Assembly (NCBI GenBank): GCA_947623455.1
Contig: OX392527.1
Location: 13,760,001-13,824,000, forward strand
Direction: 5' to 3'
DNA from: Mimachlamys varia
Taxonomy: Eukaryota > Mollusca > Bivalvia > Pectinida > Pectinidae
DNA length: 64,000 bases
Positions within the stretch are counted from its first letter, which is position 1; every line of letters starts with the position of its first letter. The notes beneath the pieces are model-generated. The model was not told the DNA's origin, did not search any database, and saw nothing but the letters and a program-made list of their open reading frames with translations. Of the stretch, positions 35,477 to 47,900 are shown in pieces. The position numbers and the translations under genes were made by a program.

Positions 35477-38194
35477 TTAATATTTGTAGGAAGAGAGCTG
35501 GGATTTGAAGGCAGTAATAGTGTTTGCAGAGATGAGATCGGGAGGGAGTTTGTTCCATTCGGATATGGTGTTTGGAAAGAAGGATTCTTTACGACAGGTG
35601 GTGCGGCAGTGCGGGACTTGATAGGAAAAGGAGTGTGATAGTCGAGTTTGACGGTTTTGAGTGGTGAGATGATTGTCTTTGTTGATGGCAACAAGGCTGT
35701 GTGTGATTTTATACAGCATAGTGAGTCTGGCATCCCTACGCCTGTCTGAAAGACTACGCCAGCCTAGTCTTTGGAGCATATCGCCAACACTGAATGTGTT
35801 GTGATACCTGTGTGTCACAAAGCGGGCGGCTCGTCGTTGGACCATTTCTAGTTTGTTAATATCGTTTTTTAAATGTGGGTCCCAAATTGTACAAGCATAT
35901 TCTACTGAAGGCCGAGCTAATGATTTATATGCTTGCTGTTTCACAGAAATGGAATTGATGTTTAAGTTTCGTTTTAGAAAACCTAGTGTTTTGTTGGCTT
36001 TATTGCAGATGTTTTGTATGTGGGGGCCCCAATTAAGATTTTGTTGGATGGTAACTCCCAAGTACTTAGCTTTATCCACATGTTCTAGACAATGGCCATG
36101 GAGATAGTACTCATGTTGCACTGGGTTTCTACGTTGGGTAACGGAGAGGACATTACATTTTTTAGGATGGAATGCCATTTTCCACTTAGATTCCCAGGCT
36201 GCCAGTTTGTCTAGGTCAGACTGCAATGTTTGTGCATCCCTGTCTGAGGAGACAGTGATATAAACAATAGTGTCGTCAGCGAAAAGTCTGATAGAGGAGG
36301 ATAAACCTTGGGGCATGTCGTTTATATAAAATAGAAACAGACTTGGTCCAAGGACCGACCCCTGGGGTACCCCTGACTCTACTGGTACAAGTGAAGAATG
36401 TTCGCCTTCGAGGACTACTGACTGGCGTCTGTTTTCTAGAAAATTTCCAATCCAGCGGTGTGTATTACCCACAATACCATACTGTTTCAATTTGTGAGAT
36501 AGGAGCTTGTGGCTGACTTTGTCGAATGCTTTCGAGAAATCAAGGATGAGGGCGTCGGTACGTTTATTTTTGTCAATATTTTTTGTAATGTCTTCCACAA
36601 ACTCTAGGAGTTGGGTTTCACAAGATCGAAATTGCCGAAAACCATGTTGGAAAGGGTATAAGATATTATGTTGGTCTGCGTGAGACATTATGCTGCTGAC
36701 AATAATGTGCTCAAGGAGTTTGCTGCAAATACATGTTAGAGAAATAGGTCTATAATTTTCTGCGTCATACTTTGAACCTTTTTTAAATATAGGAGAAACA
36801 TGTGCTGTACGCCAGTCAAGAGGGACTACGCCAGTATTTAGAGACTGTTGGAAAATGTGTGCCAGTATTGGAGCTATTTCTGTTGCAAGTTCTTTCAAAA
36901 ATTTTGGTTTGATACCGTCTGGGCCTGGGGCCTTTGCGGGTTTAAGGTTTAGGAGGAGTTTCTTTACACCCTCTACAGTGATGGTGATGTCTTCAATGGG
37001 TGGAAATGTTGGAAGGCCCAGGTTATATTTTTGTGTGAGCTGTGCATCTGAGAAGTGTTCTGATGGTGTAAACACAGACTGAAATTGTTTATTTAAGATG
37101 TCTGCCTTTGTTGAGGGATCAGTTATTAGTTTCCCATCACTTTTTAAAGAGGGGACACCTGAATAGTTTGCTTTTTTGTGTTTAATGTATGTCCAGAAGC
37201 GTTTCATTGGTGAGTAGTCGTTTTCGCCAGAAGAAGAAATAGGGGGGGGGGGGGAGACAACATCTTCAATATATTTCCAATATGACTGCCTAATGAGTTT
37301 TTGTGTGTTGCTCTTTAGTAATTTGTATTTGTCTCTATCTTCTGTGCGTCCTGATTTTTTCATTTTTTTGTAAAGTCTAAATTTGGTGCTGATCAGGCGC
37401 TTAATTTTGGGTGTTATCCATGGGTTTCCATCTTTGCTTTTGGCGTTTCGATGTGGAATAAATTCCCTTATGCATTCAGAGACAGTGTTTTTGAAGTGAT
37501 TCCAGAGATAGTTAACATCATTCTGGTCCCCGTCTGGGAGAGATACAAATGTAGAGTTCAATTTAACTTTAATTTGGTCCCAGTTTGCTTTTCTATAGAG
37601 TGGAATTTGGCGGGGTTTCTGGGCTATTTTTCTAGGGGTACACTGCATTTCAGCGAAAACAATCTCGTGATCTGAGATACCGGGCATGATTTCTAAACGT
37701 TGGAAGAGGGTGGATGAATTGGTGATGAGGAGATCAAGAGTGTTTTCATTTCGGGTGGGATCAGTTACCAGCTGGGTAAGTCCAGTGTCGTCTAAAAGGC
37801 TGAGGAAATCTGTATGGATAGCTTGATTAACACAATTTGGTTTGAGTTGCATATTTTTCCAGTCAATGCCTGGGAGGTTAAAGTCTCCCCCAATGAGGAA
37901 GGAGGCATTTTGAATTTGGGTGGCACGCCTAATGGATATATCAAAACCTCTGGAACTTCTATCGTCTGTGGTCTTAGGTTTGTAGTAGGAGCAGAGATAT
38001 AGTGACGTACTGCCTAAAATGTCTATCTTGGCCCAGGTTATTTCGCAATCCTGAGGTGGTGCGAGGACCTCAACTTCAGAGCTGATGTATTGGTTATTTA
38101 TGGCTATTAGAACTCCACCCCCATTTGTTGGTGTCATCCTTTTTTCTATCATTTCTATAGATGGTAAAGTCAGGAGGAAATATTTCTGCATCAC
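35477..38194 (-). CDS. CR1 LINE ORF2: endonuclease (C-terminal part) and reverse transcriptase
   Basis: The open frame is 905 codons. Its first ~15 codons are out-of-frame overlap; real homology starts at TPTNGGGVLIAINN. APE-endonuclease boxes are GGDFNLPGIDW and GISDHEIVFAE. RT boxes are LKPAKAPGPDGIKPKFLKE, SPIFKKGSKYDAENYRPISL, LDFSKAFDKVSH, ESGVPQGSVLGPSLFLFYIN and LFADDTIVY, so the catalytic Asp residues are present. A C-terminal region with WDPHLKNDINKLEMVQRRAA follows, as usual in the CR1/Jockey group. G-run at 37242-37254 codes the PPPP stretch. The endonuclease N-terminus lies in the other frame, so this copy is probably inactive. Confidence 0.9.
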   Translation of the reverse strand: MMQKYFLLTLPSIEMIEKRMTPTNGGGVLIAINNQYISSEVEVLAPPQDCEITWAKIDILGSTSLYLCSYYKPKTTDDRSSRGFDISIRRATQIQNASFLIGGDFNLPGIDWKNMQLKPNCVNQAIHTDFLSLLDDTGLTQLVTDPTRNENTLDLLITNSSTLFQRLEIMPGISDHEIVFAEMQCTPRKIAQKPRQIPLYRKANWDQIKVKLNSTFVSLPDGDQNDVNYLWNHFKNTVSECIREFIPHRNAKSKDGNPWITPKIKRLISTKFRLYKKMKKSGRTEDRDKYKLLKSNTQKLIRQSYWKYIEDVVSPPPPISSSGENDYSPMKRFWTYIKHKKANYSGVPSLKSDGKLITDPSTKADILNKQFQSVFTPSEHFSDAQLTQKYNLGLPTFPPIEDITITVEGVKKLLLNLKPAKAPGPDGIKPKFLKELATEIAPILAHIFQQSLNTGVVPLDWRTAHVSPIFKKGSKYDAENYRPISLTCICSKLLEHIIVSSIMSHADQHNILYPFQHGFRQFRSCETQLLEFVEDITKNIDKNKRTDALILDFSKAFDKVSHKLLSHKLKQYGIVGNTHRWIGNFLENRRQSVVLEGEHSSLVPVESGVPQGSVLGPSLFLFYINDMPQGLSSSIRLFADDTIVYITVSSDRDAQTLQSDLDKLAAWESKWKMAFHPKKCNVLSVTQRRNPVQHEYYLHGHCLEHVDKAKYLGVTIQQNLNWGPHIQNICNKANKTLGFLKRNLNINSISVKQQAYKSLARPSVEYACTIWDPHLKNDINKLEMVQRRAARFVTHRYHNTFSVGDMLQRLGWRSLSDRRRDARLTMLYKITHSLVAINKDNHLTTQNRQTRLSHSFSYQVPHCRTTCRKESFFPNTISEWNKLPPDLISANTITAFKSQLSSYKY

Positions 38195-39044
38195 CGATAT
38201 TTGGGTTTAGCCATGTTTCTGTGCCTAGGATGATGTCAGGTTTAGAACTCTCTAAGATATTGCAGAGGAGATGTTTTTTGTTTCTGATAGATTGGAAGTT
38301 GATATTGAGTACTCTGAGGGGCTTTGGTGGTGTTTTTTTTCTGCCCTTGGCATTCCTATTGGGTGTTGATGAGTGGATAGGTTTGGGGGGAGATTGTGGT
38401 AATTGTGAAGAGTTGTTATTAAGCCAGGAGAGTACATCAAATCTGTTTGATGAACTAATACCATGTAGGTCGTAGTTGATGGAGCTATAATTTGGTTGGT
38501 TGCAACATAAGCAGTGCCAGCTTACCATGCTGTCATTTAAATTATCGTAGGTTTGTGTATGAATATTTTGGCAGTCCGTGTGAAACCATTGGTCACATGT
38601 TTCACAAACGATACCCCGGTGATCCCAGGTTACAGTTTTATCACATGAGCCACACATAAATTTAGAGCTGTCGTTTGCTGGTCCAGGATTTTGCTCTATG
38701 TCATTTGCTGACAGAAGGAGCAAGAGTATATAGAGAGAGGTAAGTTTACCTGATTTAAGTTTGACAGGGATGAGTTTGTTTTTGTTTCGGAGGAAACGAT
38801 ACAATGCTAGATTTGTACAAGTAGTTTGTATACACAGGTTGTCAGAGTATACCAGTTTATATTGGAGATGATTAGGTTGTATATCTGGTGTTGCGGGGGC
38901 GTTGTAGGTAATATACAAGGCATCTAGGACAGGGCTGCTAATGAAAGTATTGATTGATGCAACACTCACGTCATGAGGCACATCTGTAAGCGGCAAGATT
39001 ATAATGATACATACCGAGAGCATGATAACTGTACTGGTAGCCAT
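38094..39044 (-). CDS. CR1 LINE N-terminal protein: signal-like segment, 2A peptide, PHD finger, start of endonuclease
   Basis: 316 codons from the ATG at 39044. Residues 5-20 are strongly hydrophobic (MLSVCIIIILPL), like a signal peptide. A second hydrophobic run (LTSLYILLLLLSAN) leads into DIEQNPGP at residues 115-122, an exact 2A ribosome-skipping motif. A C4HC3 PHD-type zinc finger follows (CGSCDKT, then CETCDQWFHTDC, then WHCLCC; about 130-185). From residue ~246 LRVLNINFQSIRNKKHLL and GTETWLNPN open the APE endonuclease. The frame leaves homology near 38140, in a run of six A, and continues in the 35477-38194 frame. Known family fact: 2A motifs occur upstream of ORF2 in CR1/L2/Rex1 LINEs of marine invertebrates. 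Confidence 0.85.
   Translation of the reverse strand: MATSTVIMLSVCIIIILPLTDVPHDVSVASINTFISSPVLDALYITYNAPATPDIQPNHLQYKLVYSDNLCIQTTCTNLALYRFLRNKNKLIPVKLKSGKLTSLYILLLLLSANDIEQNPGPANDSSKFMCGSCDKTVTWDHRGIVCETCDQWFHTDCQNIHTQTYDNLNDSMVSWHCLCCNQPNYSSINYDLHGISSSNRFDVLSWLNNNSSQLPQSPPKPIHSSTPNRNAKGRKKTPPKPLRVLNINFQSIRNKKHLLCNILESSKPDIILGTETWLNPNIGDAEIFPPDFTIYRNDRKKDDTNKWGWSSNSHK
38679..38702 (-). other. 2A ribosome-skipping motif
   Basis: Codes DIEQNPGP, the canonical D-x-E-x-N-P-G-P. Skipping would occur between G121 and P122, releasing a 121-residue leader with a signal-like segment from the PHD-EN-RT part. Confidence 0.85.
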
Positions 39045-39093
39045 CGCACATGGATTGGTCGACTTCCGATGTAGTGAAGGGGAGGACCGGTGA

Positions 39094-40371
39094 AAGACAC
39101 AGGGCTCGGTTCTCGGTCCACTCTTGTTTTTACTTTATATTAATGATATTGTTGATTCTGTCTCTAATGTAATTAAATTGTTTGCTGATGACACTTCTTT
39201 GTATGCGGTAACAGATGATGATCCAGCAGAATTAGCACAAAATCTAACAGATGATCTTAGCACTATACAAGTATGGGCTAATAAATGGGATATAAAATTC
39301 AATCCAAATAAAACAGAATCTGTCATATTCTCAAATAAAACTTATACTCATCACCCAGACATTTATTTTTATGATGAACCGGTTACTGTCAGTCGAATGC
39401 ACAAACATCTTGGTTTAACGTTCAGTGATGATGCTAAGTGGAATGACCACATATATGATATCTATAAGAAAGCATATAAAAGAATTAATATTTTAAGAAT
39501 GATGAAAAATAAACTAGACAGACAGTCATTAACTACAATATATATCGTATATTAGACCCATACTTGAATATGCAGATCTTGTTTGGAGTAATTGCACACA
39601 AAATCTAAAAAATCTTCTAGAATCTATCCAACTAGAGGCGGCTAGAATAATTACAGGACTGCGTAGAGGCACCCCCCACAATATCTTGTACAGAGAATTA
39701 GGCTGGGTCTCTCTTGAAAGTAGGCGAAAACAACATCAAATGATGCTGATGTACAAGATTATGACTAATCAGACTCCATACTATCTGAAAGAAATTATAG
39801 AGCCATATTTCCATAATACTAGACCAGATAGGTACAATCTTAGATCAGTTAGAATATTCGATCCACCCCTTTGCCGAACTACTAAGTATTATAATAGTTT
39901 TTTTTCCATCTATGTTTAATGATATGAATAACATTTCTTCTGATCTCCAAACTATTCGCTCCTCCTATCAGTTCAAAAAAATAATTACACCTACTCCAAA
40001 CTCAAACACAAGAACAACTGATATCTTTAAGTATTTCGGAAATCGACAAACTAATATAATTCTATGTCAGTTCTGAAATGAGGCTAGTAACTTAAATAAT
40101 GACCTTTATAATGACTATCTAACTGAGTCCTCTGCCTGTTCTTGTGGTTCTAGATATGAAACAGCATCCCACTATTTCCTTGATTGTATTATATATGCAA
40201 AACCTCGTACTATACTTTTTCAAAATATATTCCATGATACTCATAACCACCTAACAATAGATGTCATCCTAAACGGTTGTGAGAGATGTGATGAAAATAC
40301 GAATAAACATATTCTTCTTTCTGTATCGGATTACATCTTAAGAACTAGAAGATTCTGGATATCCAACTAAA
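39094..40371 (+). pseudogene. LINE reverse transcriptase, 5'-truncated and decayed
   Basis: It begins abruptly inside the RT at QGSVLGPLLFLLYINDI, then FADDTSLYA. The frame breaks near 39540 (resumes SYIRPILEYADLVW), again in a T run near 39902 (resumes PSMFNDMNN), and meets a stop near 40076. A zinc-knuckle-like end (CSCGSRYETASHYFLDC) closes at about 40367. It starts within a few bases of the 5' end of the minus-strand CR1, so the two LINEs are head-to-head. Confidence 0.8.
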
Positions 40372-41262
40372 ACTGCTTACTGAAGGTATCACTGATTTTT
40401 TTTGTTTTTTTTTTTTCACTCCTACTCCCATTCCTTCATTCACTCATTCTTTCATTCATTCCTATAGTACATTTCATTTACATTCATTCAATTCTCATTT
40501 CCTCAATACAATATCTTCTGGTTTCCAATAATAATGGTACCTTACATTTTTGTATATTTTGTTTACATTTCTCTTAATTCTTCATTTTATTTCTTGTTAT
40601 TGATCACTTTAATACTGAGGATGTAAACAGCTCCCATCCAATTCGTCTGTCTCGATTATGTTCCCGGGGGGGGGGGGGGGGGGGGGTTCAGAAGACCAGT
40701 TGTACTATTTTGCTAAAATTGGGAAACAACTTCATAAAAAAAATTATACAACACTTTTGAACATGCTCTTCTTGATTTAACCTGTATTTAGTGCATAAAC
40801 TGAACTATTTAGTGGGATTGAATTTCCAAACTCATCAGTGGATGGCCTTGTGTATTACACAATGGACTTTTCTGGCCTGTATCTGTTGGGTAAGGTAATT
40901 TAATCCCACTAAATGTTTATACATACAGCTCAATAATAATAATAAAAAAAATTCTTTTCTTTTCCGATGATTACTTGTACATGATGTACATATCTATTTA
41001 TCTTTGGTGTCGCAATAAAAGGTTAAAGTTTCAATTTTTTAATTTTATCAAAATCCAAATACAATTTAGTAGTTGTTTCCCCCACTTAGATTATTTATAT
41101 AATGCGTTCAAATTACTTGTATGTGTTCAGTGTTGTAATGTTTATGTCTATGTTTGTACCACTGTTTGTTACTTTGTTTGGAGAGGGCTTAAATAGGCTA
41201 TGCCTGCTGCCCGATCCTTTTGTCTTTTTGACAATAAAATTTATTGAAATTGAAATTGAAAC
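40372..41262 (+). mobile_element. 3' UTR and tail of the decayed LINE
   Basis: It ends in ACAATAAAATTTATTGAAAT plus TGAAATTGAAAC, a (TTGAAA)n LINE tail. It contains a run of 21 G at 40666-40686. Confidence 0.65.
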
Positions 41263-41845
41263 TTAAAAGAGAATAGGCCTAAGTGTGTTTAGGGTAGTAA
41301 ACTGATGTTATCTTGTATCAGAGGTATCGGAGAGGGTCTTATAAAGTCAAAAACATCACGATGTCTCAGTCTCTCCATGAATGGCACCAGTTAAGTGGTT
41401 TGGTTATTTTTCGAAACAAAACGATTTTTCATTCCATTGAAATACAAAAAGTCCAGGAATTTCATGCAGTTGTAATATGTATTCATACAAACAAACAGTC
41501 AATTCACAATTACTGTATCGGAATTTAAAGAGTACCAGTTAAGTACATGTTTGTCTAAGATGGCCTGCTTACAATAAAAACATCTTATCAAAGGTATAAA
41601 AACCTCTTTAAAATCACCAGTCAGTTGTAAAATCTACATGTTGGTCTCATTAAACGAGGTGATACAAAAACGCAATATTTGAAGACAAAAGAAAATGGGA
41701 TGTTGATATTAACTTGTACAGCAATGGCTTTATCCTTTAATTGATTGTAGGTGTTGGAGTTTCAGGATAAAGCATTCCTCAAATGTTGGTTGAAACATGT
41801 CGTGCCGTCGTTATTTTAACTAGTTCACGCTTTGACTACATGGTC
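41263..41845. other. Probable 3' UTR side of the GPCR gene; no other gene
   Basis: No coding exon seen. The GPCR stop codon is at 41846-41848 on the minus strand, so its 3' UTR must run leftwards through this stretch. Confidence 0.45.
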
Positions 41846-41981
41846 TCACTGTCTATTGTAACATTGACAACACAATTGTTTGATGTCCTTCACTGCGAAC
41901 TTCCGGAATAGATGTATACGCCCGGCATAGATAAAAATGTTGATGGCGTTGTTTGTGTATACCAGAATCCGAGAGGAAAGT
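41846..41981 (-). CDS. GPCR exon 5 (TM7 and C-tail)
   Basis: Acceptor TTTTCGCAG|A. Codes LVYTNNAINIFIYAGR, helix 8 (FRKFAVKDIKQL) and CCQCYNRQ-stop. Pro 7.50 is Ile. Confidence 0.88.
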
Positions 41982-44900
41982 CTGCGAAAAAAAGAAGATA
42001 CCACAGGTAGACTCAACATTTAAATATTTTAAAATATAAATACCAAAGGTATTAGCATCGTTGAATGGAAGTACCAAAGTTATTAGCATCTTTAAAGTAG
42101 AAAAACTGAAGTAATTATCGTCAGTTCCTGTCCAACACTTAAATAATACCAGAGGCATTATCATCCATTCTATCCCCAACATTCCAATCCCTTAAAATAA
42201 GATACAAACTCATTAGCATCAGTTCTAGACCCCGTATATCAGTCTCTTACCTAGGCCAAAGTCATTTGCAGTCTCTTCAAAACGATCACTTGACCACAAT
42301 ATTCGCGTTAAATAATTGCCATTTTAAAACAACACCAACAAAAAGAGTTTTTCTTCTGTAAAATCATAAAGTATTATGACGATATATTTAAAACAAAAGC
42401 GTGTAACTGGTAAATGCATAAATGTACACTGATAGCGTGTCACAAAGACATACTTTTGGATATTTTATATATTCTACTTCTGAGTATTAAAATCAATCGG
42501 AGTATGCAAAGATTAAATAAATCCTGTATGCAAAACTGTTGAATATATATAGTACCAATACAAGTTGGTTAGTTACCCAAGACTATTCCTTAAATTGTGA
42601 CGTTACTTCATTGAGATACATGTCGCATGCCGAAAACTAGTTACACTTGTTTTGATATAATAAAATATACAAATGATAACTCAGTTCTCTCTTTGGGGAC
42701 TTGATGTTTACTTGGATGTGACCAAGCAGAAGACTCTTACTCTTCCGGAACATCTGGTCTTATTCTCTTGTACTTTTACAAGGGTCTCCATGTAAATATT
42801 TTCTTTTTCATATTTTGCCCCTAGTTTAACCGATTTTGAGTTTGGATTATGTTTTTGTTGACGCTTCGGTATTCTCTATTTCTGTATTTGCAGCTACTGT
42901 ATATGACGTTCATTTAAAATAAAGTGAAGTTTCGAGATAAACTATGTGGTTTTCCCGAAGGACTCCAAAATAGCACTGTTTGCAGTACCAACCTAGTTCT
43001 ATGGTCAAACCGCGAGGTAATCACCTACCTGATATAGGGGCTGATATGACACTGACAGGAAATGCTATATATAAGGTAAAAGCAGTGCGGGAGCCAGGCG
43101 AAGGCGAAATAGCCCACCAAAAGACTGACTGTCAGTGTAGATCTCATCTCACGACGAAATACGTGTTGTTTGCCCAGCGCCAAAGAGTCGGGTCCGCAGC
43201 ACGCCGCTATGTCGCGGATCTAGAACATTTCGAGTATGTACATCTTTAGTTAGTTTTTATTCAACAAATGTTTGTAGAATATATATGAATTCAATATATA
43301 TAGTTTTAAATTGGGATTAGGTTGTATCCCCTAAAACATACAGGTATTGTGAGAGGCACATTGTTGCCTTCTTAACTTTTCGTAGTGTAGTCAACATGTT
43401 TATCGATAATATAACCGTTTCCAAGTGTGCAATGATCATGACGCAATATTCTGCTGAATTCCTTGATATCGAGATTTATTTTATCCGTTTCTATATAAGT
43501 ACAACTAAGTATAGATTTAACATTTGTTTTTATGTATAAAACGTATCTGTTCATATGCAAATGTTTTGGTGAAAACAAACGTATGCATATATAGTTAACT
43601 CACGTGCTTTCTGGCGATGCGCGCAATGATTGTATAGAGGACAACCATCACGCTGAGCGGGATGGCACTGCTTAAGACGGCCAACAGTATACTCTGTGTC
43701 TCTGTGAACAATAACTCGTATCTACACACCTGGGCCTCGTCCTGTCCCACTGTTGTTAGGGTAAAGAGAATGAGGCATGCTGATATGAATAGATACTGAT
43801 TCAAAGTTAAGGTTTTTGCGCACCTGATCATAAAACCGTTCTCGTGCTCAAGAATGGGCTCTACGCTCAAATCATATTTTGTGTGTCTCTCTCAAACGTT
43901 CATGGATTTAATCAGGTGATATGTAAATAAACCTCAATATTTTCATTAAATTGTCAAATATGTGTTAAATCTACCATTAAATCAAAATTATTTAACCTCT
44001 CCAGATTTCTTTTTATTTTCACATTCTAGATTCATTGACACATTCTCAAGCCCTTCACAAATTTTATAAAATTACATTTTTATCATGTGTTATTAAAGAT
44101 TGCTTTCATTCAATGACAATGTGCATTTTTGAAAAATATTTTTGATATGAGTACGAAGTTTGCTGTATACCGTTATTTCCCGAGGAGTAGATGGCCGTAG
44201 ATGTTGCCAGTGTGGTCAGCCATATACTACAAAGAATAACAATGACTCTACGACTGGTCAGGTACACGTGGTACTTCAGTGGTCTGACGATGGCAATGTA
44301 ACGGTTGACAGTAATGGCAACAAGATGGTAGGCCGAGTTCATCTCTATCCATTGTACGGCGGTGATCAGACCCTCACACACGCCAGCTCGGGATGCTGTT
44401 TAACATGTAATTTAGAAACATTCATCAAGACCCATCGTCGGAAACCCACGGTACACTTCTCTGACGTTTGCATCCCGTGGGCCAGAATCGGTATAAACCT
44501 TCGTTTCACCGAATAGAAGTCTATTCGGAGATTGCGACCAATCAGAATGGTCGTTTCTCGTGACACTCTTTTTGGATCATTTTACCGTGACCGCGACCAG
44601 TATGTTTCAGTAGGCAAGACGCCGATGACAATCGCCGTATAGCAGGACCTTATATTTTAATCACAATCGACACAATTATAACACAATCGACAGGTTTTGT
44701 TGACAGGCGGTGATACAAATGAAACGGGATATCCCGGCTTGATGTCCCGGCTCTATGTAGTCAAGGATGAAACAATCGATATGATTGGCTACTATTTTAG
44801 TACGAAAACGAGAGTTTCTTTTCATTTGAGCCCACGGGATGCAAACGTCAGAGAAGTGTACCGTGGGTTTCCGACGATGATCAAGACCCTCACACACGCC

Positions 44901-47900
44901 AGCTCGGGATGCTGTTTAACATGTAATTAAGAAACATTAAGAAACAATATTCCTGGACTTTTGATCCTTATTGACTTTGAAAAAGCATTTGACTCTGTCT
45001 CATGGCCTTTCATATATGAAGTTCTTAGATTTTTTAACTTTGGAAATACTATTATAAATTGGATCAAAACTTTCAATAATCAAACCTCATCTGCAGTTAT
45101 ACAAAATGGCTTCCTCTCAAACTTTATTCCAATCAAAAGAGGTTGCCGTCAAGGGGACCCAGTTTCATCCTATCTTTTCTTACTTGTGGCTGAAATCTTG
45201 GCCATTTTAGTTAAAAATAATAAAAACATAACAGGCATAAATGTAAACAAGAAAGAACACAAACTCTCACAGTTCGCCGATGACACAAGTTTTATCCTAA
45301 ACGGTTCTGAGAAATCATTCAATGAGGCTTTAGCAACTTTAGAAAAATATGCCGTTATATCAGGTCTGAAAGTCAATACAGAAAAAACTCAAGTCATCTG
45401 GATAGGATCAAAGAAATTTAGCGCAGATGTTTATCATCATCGATGGAAACTAAAATGGAATGTCACAACTTTCAGTTTATTAGGAATACATTTTTCTGTT
45501 GAATTGGATAAAATTACTGAACTTAACTATCAAAACAAAATAAATGAGATAAAATGTATGTTAAAACAATGGTCTAGAAGAAATATTACATCTATAGGAA
45601 GAATTGCAGTTCTTAAATCTCTTATAATCCCCAAAATAACACATCTGTTCATTGCAATACCCAACCCAAGCAAAAACACAATTCAATACTTGAATACTTT
45701 GTTTTTTAAATTCATATGGCAGTCAGTTACAGAAAAAATTAAAAGGGGAACCTTAGTGAAAGATTACAAAGATGGAGGTTTAAAAATGATTGACCTAAAT
45801 AAATTTATTACTAGCCTTAAATCAACTTGGATTAGACGGCTTCTTACAACAAAAACAAAAGAATGGAGTAATATATTTGAAGCAGAAATAACTTGTATGC
45901 ACAATTTATCAAATTTTGATGTAGACCACTTAAAAATTATTAAACCAACTAATAGATTCTGGAATGATGTCCTTGATGCATGGATAACTATTACAGAGAA
46001 TAATCCTCCAAAAACACTAACAAACTTAAAAGAATCAACACTATGGTTTAACCAAAAATTTTTGATAAATAATTCCTCCTTCTATTTTAAAGATATGCAG
46101 ATCAAAGGTGTAAATTCTGTAAGTGACATTCTACAAAATGATAATACATTTCTTTCATTTGAAGAATTTAAAGAAAGATACCGTATACAATCAAATAACT
46201 TCCTCCAGTATAGAAGTATCTGTGAATCAATAAAAAAATCTGCACGTACACTGAATATAGATTTATCAATATCAGAAAACAACCACCCAAGACCATTCAT
46301 CCCATTTCATCTACAAATAATCTTTAAATCTGGTAAGGGAAGTAAAGATTTTTACACAGTACTTATGAATAAACATAATTCATTTCAAAATACAGCAGAA
46401 CAAAAATGGAAATCAGATGATAGATTTAGTTCCCTTAATTTTAATCGAATATATAAAATACAATTCCAAATCACAAAAGAAACAAAAATCCAGTGGTTCC
46501 AATATAAAATTTTGAACCGGATCATTACCACCAATTCATATTTAAAAACAATTGGTATCAAAAACTGTGACATTTGCTCACTCTGTAAGGCACAACCTGA
46601 AAAAATTGACCATTTATTTTGGAACTGCACCAACACCCAACATCTATGGGGAAATCTAAAAAAATGGATACATCATAAACTGGGTAAAACAATCGACCTT
46701 AATATAAGTACAGTTCTATTTGGGTGCATAGGAGACACTAATAAAACCAAACCAATTAATACCATCATCATATATACCAAATACTACATATTCTCAAATG
46801 CAAAGAAAACAGGAAATCTCTCAATAACTGGCCTACAGCGGTATCTAACTCAAACATTTATTCATCAAAAGACGTTATCACAACAAAATATGCAAATTCA
46901 AGAATTCAACAAAATTTGGGATGAATGGAAAAACCTTTTCACTTAGTCCTCAAAATAAATTACCTATACACAAAAGGCAATGGATAGATCCGTACTAATT
47001 GGTCAATTAACATTTAATTATTAGATTCATATCATACAAGTATACATGTAATAGCAAGCTTGATTATATGTACGTATACATTTATTCTATCATTACGTAA
47101 GTACACATTAAAATACATATTTATTCAGTATTGCCTGTCAAAACTTGTCCCCCTCTAATCCGAAACCCTGCCTGTTCCAGCTTGGTCTTTTTGGTCTCGC
47201 CATCGCCCATCCACCTCATATAAATTAGTCCCAGTGACTTTTTTTTTTGACAGGTCATACTGTATCTAGATGACTAAAAACATGTTTATGTTTACAAAAA
47301 TTATTTATCAACCCCTACAACATTATTCTATATAATGTGAGAAGCTACATGTTTACACTTGTTTCTAGTATAGTATTTGTGTTTATATCTAAATGTTGAT
47401 CTCTGTACAAGATTGTATAATGTATATTATGTTTATCTCTGTACAAGATTGTAAGATGTATATTGGCATATACAGGCGTGCGTGAGTAAATGCACATACA
47501 TGTCCACATGAAGTATATATAAAACGCTTCTGTTGTCAAATAATAAACTTTTCATCCCCCGCTCTCACTGAAATGGGGTATACTAATTTGGGCTTGCCCG
47601 TATGTCTGTCTGAATGTCCATCTATAATCTATCACACTTCGTCTCCGCGAAATAACAACAACAAATATTTTCGATTATCCGGTAAAATCCTTAAAGGGCT
47701 CAACCCAAGTTCGATCGCTGATTCTGGCAGATGTTTGTTGGCGGAGTTATGGCCCTTTAATTGTCAAAAAATGTATGTTTCCGTACAATTATGGCAACAA
47801 TTATAATATTATTTTCTTGAAACCTGATAATAAGATTAATTACCTGAAGAGCAAGGCCACGTTTGATTGCAACTTTTTCCAGAGTGTATCTGACAGAGTT

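Larger units (their letters stand above)
35341..39090 (-). mobile_element. CR1-type LINE, near full length
   Basis: Read on the minus strand: a short 5' leader, ORF with 2A and PHD finger (38094-39044), endonuclease and RT (35477-38194), and a short 3' UTR ending in AGTAGAAGAAGAAG at 35341. A single-base frameshift separates the two open frames in the endonuclease. It interrupts a Helitron-like repeat on its 3' side. Confidence 0.85.

Noticed and set aside
37017..38475. Plus-strand ORFs across the CR1 LINE
   Set aside because: They are antisense shadows of the RT and endonuclease frames.
43750..43870. Longer version of GPCR exon 3 (open frame continues to 43870)
   Set aside because: The acceptor at 43750 has the better pyrimidine tract and is the one whose phase matches exon 2; the extra frame would add a redundant hydrophobic segment.
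44433..44930. A second GPCR-like coding copy (minus frame beginning CEGLDHRRKPTVHF)
   Set aside because: After the duplicated exon 2 start the frame runs into the inverted end of a MITE; no TM sequence follows.
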